Below the pieces are notes generated by a model. That model was not told where the DNA came from, searched no databases, and was given only the letters and a program-made list of their open reading frames with translations. The position numbers and the translations under genes are program-made. From Methylobacterium sp. FF17 (GTDB taxonomy: Bacteria > Pseudomonadota > Alphaproteobacteria > Rhizobiales > Beijerinckiaceae): a stretch of 64,000 bases of DNA. The DNA is taken from assembly GCF_025813715.1 (NCBI RefSeq), contig NZ_CP107532.1, positions 2,666,001 to 2,730,000 on the forward strand, read 5' to 3'. This document shows positions 61,978-64,000 of this stretch, one piece after another. Numbering within the stretch: the first letter of the stretch is position 1; every line of letters begins with the position of its first letter.

Positions 61978-62340
61978 ATGATGGACGAACGGCAAGCCGT
62001 CGCTGCCTTCGCAGCCCTCGGACAGGAGCATCGGCTGCGCATCGTGCGCCAGCTCGTCACCGCTGGCCCCGAAGGGATGGCGGCCGGCGTACTGGCCGAG
62101 ACGGTCGGTGTGTCGGGTACCAACCTGTCGTTCCACCTGAAGGAGCTCAGCCATGCGGGGCTGGTCACCTCCCGGCGAGAGGGACGCTCGATCATCTACA
62201 GCGCCGCCTACCCGGACCTGTCCGGGCTCATCCAATTCCTGATGCGCGATTGCTGTCAGGGGCGTCCCGAGGTCTGCGCCCCCGCCGTCGCGGCCCTGGC
62301 CGCCTGCTGCTTGCCCACCGGAGACACCGCCCATGCCTGA
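61978..62340 (+). CDS. arsR: ArsR-family arsenite-responsive repressor
   Basis: A 120-residue winged-helix repressor: F-A-A-L-G-Q-E-H-R-L-R-I-V-R-Q-L-V, then S-G-T-N-L-S-F-H-L-K-E-L-S-H-A-G-L-V and the wing R-R-E-G-R-S-I-I-Y. Cysteines cluster at the C-terminus (D-C-C-Q-G-R-P-E-V-C and A-C-C), as in alphaproteobacterial ArsR with a C-terminal arsenite site. It overlaps arsC by eight bases and heads the plus-strand ars operon. Confidence 0.92.
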   Translation: MMDERQAVAAFAALGQEHRLRIVRQLVTAGPEGMAAGVLAETVGVSGTNLSFHLKELSHAGLVTSRREGRSIIYSAAYPDLSGLIQFLMRDCCQGRPEVCAPAVAALAACCLPTGDTAHA

Positions 62341-62860
62341 TCGCGTCTACAACGTCCTGTTCCTCTGCACCGGCAACTCCGCTCGCTCGATCCTGGCGGA
62401 GGCCATGCTCAACAAGGAGGGCCAGGGACGCTTCCGGGCCTTCTCCGCCGGCAGCCAGCCCAAGACAGACGTGAACCCGCTCGCTGTTCAGGTTCTGAGC
62501 GAGACGGAGTACCCGACCGAGGGGCTGCGCTCGAAGTCCTGGGACGAGTTCGCCCGCCCCGACGCGCCGGTCATGGATTTCGTCTTCACGGTCTGTGACA
62601 ACGCCGCCGGCGAGGCTTGCCCGTACTGGCCCGGCCAGCCGGTGACGGCGCACTGGGGCATCGAGGATCCCGCCTCGGTCGAGGGGACGGACCTGGAGTG
62701 CAAGACAGCCTTCGTAACTGCGCAGCGCTACCTCAAGAACCGGATCTCGGCCTTCGTAGCGTTGCCGCTGGCCAGTCTCAATGGAGTCGCCCTGTCCGCC
62801 AAGGTGCGCGAGATCGGCCAGCAGGCCGGCGCCACCTCGCCCCGCCCGGAGGTCGCGTGA
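62333..62860 (+). CDS. arsC: Arsenate reductase, low-molecular-weight phosphatase type
   Basis: A 175-residue enzyme with the LMW-PTPase P-loop CTGNSAR (Cys12 to Arg18, C-X5-R) and conserved K-S-W-D-E-F and V-C-D-N-A-A-G-E-x-C-P segments. It reduces arsenate to arsenite using thioredoxin or glutaredoxin/glutathione. It is followed, with a one-base overlap, by an unrelated second arsenate reductase. Confidence 0.92.
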   Translation: MPDRVYNVLFLCTGNSARSILAEAMLNKEGQGRFRAFSAGSQPKTDVNPLAVQVLSETEYPTEGLRSKSWDEFARPDAPVMDFVFTVCDNAAGEACPYWPGQPVTAHWGIEDPASVEGTDLECKTAFVTAQRYLKNRISAFVALPLASLNGVALSAKVREIGQQAGATSPRPEVA

Positions 62861-63285
62861 TGGACGTCGTCATCTATCACAACCCGGATTGCGGCACGTC
62901 GCGCAACACTCTGGCCCTCATCCGCAACGCCGGCATCGAGCCGCACGTGGTCGAGTACCTGAAGACGCCGCCGAACCGGGTGTTGCTGCACCAACTCGCA
63001 GACCGCGCCGGCATCAGGGTCCGCGACTTCCTCCGCGAGAAGGGCACGCCCTACGCCGAACTCGGCCTCGGCGACGAAAGCCTCACGGACGACCAGCTTC
63101 TGGATGCCATCGCCGAACACCCGATCCTGCTCAACCGTCCCTTGGTGGTCAGCCCGAGGGGCGTTGCCCTCTGCCGCCCCTCCGAGGCTGTGCTCGACCT
63201 CCTACCGGCCCAGCAAGGAGAGTTCGTCAAGGAAGACGGTGAGCGCGTCGTCGATGCGCACGGGCGCCGCGTCGCCACCGCCTGA
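62860..63285 (+). CDS. arsC: Arsenate reductase, glutaredoxin-dependent (ArsC/Spx fold)
   Basis: A 141-residue protein of the ArsC/Spx family: I-Y-H-N-P-D-C-G-T-S-R-N with Cys11 as the arsenate-binding cysteine, Y-L-K-T-P-P-N-R, and the arginine-bearing P-I-L-L-N-R-P-L-V-V segment. It reduces arsenate with glutathione and glutaredoxin. The TGATG junction with the upstream arsC couples their translation. The two enzymes are unrelated in fold, giving redundancy in electron donor. Confidence 0.93.
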   Translation: MDVVIYHNPDCGTSRNTLALIRNAGIEPHVVEYLKTPPNRVLLHQLADRAGIRVRDFLREKGTPYAELGLGDESLTDDQLLDAIAEHPILLNRPLVVSPRGVALCRPSEAVLDLLPAQQGEFVKEDGERVVDAHGRRVATA

Positions 63286-63321
63286 GCCGTTCCAAGCCTC
63301 CAAGAACAAGAAACGGTCTCG

Positions 63322-64000
63322 ATGCTTGCGCTTGCCATCTTCGTGGTCACCCTCGTCTTCGTCATCTGGCAGCCCAAGGGGTTCGGGATCGGGTGGAGCG
63401 CCCTCATCGGGGCCGCCGTGGCGCTCGCCACAGGGGTCATCAGCCCCGGTGACATCCCTGTGGTCTGGCACATCGTCTGGGACGCCACCTTCACCTTCGT
63501 CGCCCTCATCATCATCTCGCTGCTCCTCGACGAGGCCGGCTTCTTTCATTGGGCGGCGCTACACATCGCCCGCTGGGGCGGCGGCCGGGGACGTTTGCTA
63601 TTCCCGCTGGTGATCCTGCTCGGCGCGGCCATCGCGGCGGTGTTCGCCAATGACGGGGCGGCCCTCCTGCTCACCCCCATCGTGCTCGCCATCCTGCTCC
63701 GGCTGAACTTCAAGCCGGCGGCGGCGCTGGCCTTCATCGTCGCCTGTGGGTTCGTGGCGGACTCGACCAGCCTGCCGCTGGTCATCTCGAACCTCGTCAA
63801 CATCGTCTCAGCGAACTTCTTCGACATCTCCTTCAGCCGATACGCGGCGGTGATGGTGCCGGTGAACCTCGTCTCGCTGACCGCGACCTTGGTGGTGCTG
63901 TGGCTGTTCTACCGGCGCGACCTTCCGGCCACGTACCCCGTGGCCGAGCTCGAAGCGCCCCGCCACGCGATCAAAGACCCGCTGGTCTTCAGGGCGGCTT
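63322..64000 (+). CDS. arsB: ArsB-type arsenite efflux pump (partial, runs off the right edge)
   Basis: The first 226 residues of a membrane transporter of the ArsB/ArsB-NhaD family. It has closely spaced hydrophobic spans starting [20 protein letters not shown] and the conserved [16 protein letters not shown] and [17 protein letters not shown] stretches. It exports arsenite made by the two reductases upstream. The frame is still open at the window end; about half the protein is missing. Confidence 0.9.
   Translation, partial: MLALAIFVVTLVFVIWQPKGFGIGWSALIGAAVALATGVISPGDIPVVWHIVWDATFTFVALIIISLLLDEAGFFHWAALHIARWGGGRGRLLFPLVILLGAAIAAVFANDGAALLLTPIVLAILLRLNFKPAAALAFIVACGFVADSTSLPLVISNLVNIVSANFFDISFSRYAAVMVPVNLVSLTATLVVLWLFYRRDLPATYPVAELEAPRHAIKDPLVFRAA

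Overview
The window is high-GC DNA, most likely from an alphaproteobacterium of the Methylobacterium/Methylorubrum (Rhizobiales) kind. This is inference. It rests on base composition, on a GTTC-N7-GTTC SOS box in front of umuDC (the alphaproteobacterial LexA site), and on a Starkeya-type sulfite dehydrogenase. There are no rRNA genes and no complete tRNA genes.

Bases 1-10130 look like ordinary chromosome. They hold the end of a GntR/MocR-type regulator divergent from a RidA protein and a polar amino-acid ABC transporter, a YugP-type membrane protease, an HxlR regulator divergent from an F420-type NADP oxidoreductase and an MDR oxidoreductase, a luciferase-like monooxygenase, a DoxX protein and a LysR regulator. 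At 10741-10790 lies only the 3' half of a tRNA-Pro(CGG), which reads as an attachment-site scar. Everything to its right is accessory in character and may be one large integrated element whose other end is outside the window.

Bases 11000-18700 hold an SOS-controlled umuDC and a complete anti-phage CBASS island. An XRE repressor and an ImmA/IrrE protease (CapH/CapP type) precede a CD-NTase, a stand-alone E2-like protein and a patatin phospholipase (CapV). Nearly identical 16-bp operators lie in front of the regulator pair and in front of the CD-NTase, which ties the two units together.

Bases 18660-30214 are a potassium block: Kup, then kdpFABCDE with extra tiny membrane ORFs, then a PtsN-like IIA protein. 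An IS110-family element (about 30284-31640) and a phosphoglycerate-mutase-like phosphatase follow. Bases 32500-42700 form a sulfite/sulfur-oxyanion module: YeiH exporter, TDT/SLAC1 exporter, SorAB sulfite dehydrogenase, a YncE-like propeller, a second sulfite-oxidase fold protein, and a five-gene minus-strand operon (secreted protein, ECF sigma, anti-sigma, LysR, DUF202) whose last four genes overlap end to end. A small-multidrug/UPF0060 protein, a 2-keto-4-pentenoate hydratase operon, a TAXI-binding-protein/CorA operon and an OprB porin come next.

Bases 49500-56026 are a phosphorelay cluster: an Hpt protein, a LuxR-type response regulator, a response regulator fused to a CYTH (triphosphate tunnel) domain, and a CHASE-PAS-HisKA-REC-Hpt hybrid kinase. 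The receiver-CYTH fusion is the most unusual protein here. Bases 56072-61030 carry phage/plasmid-like genes of unknown role (coiled-coil protein, AAA+ ATPase, zinc-knuckle protein, metallophosphoesterase, a broken antirepressor-like remnant). The window ends in an arsenic operon (arsH, arsR, two unrelated arsC, arsB truncated by the window edge).
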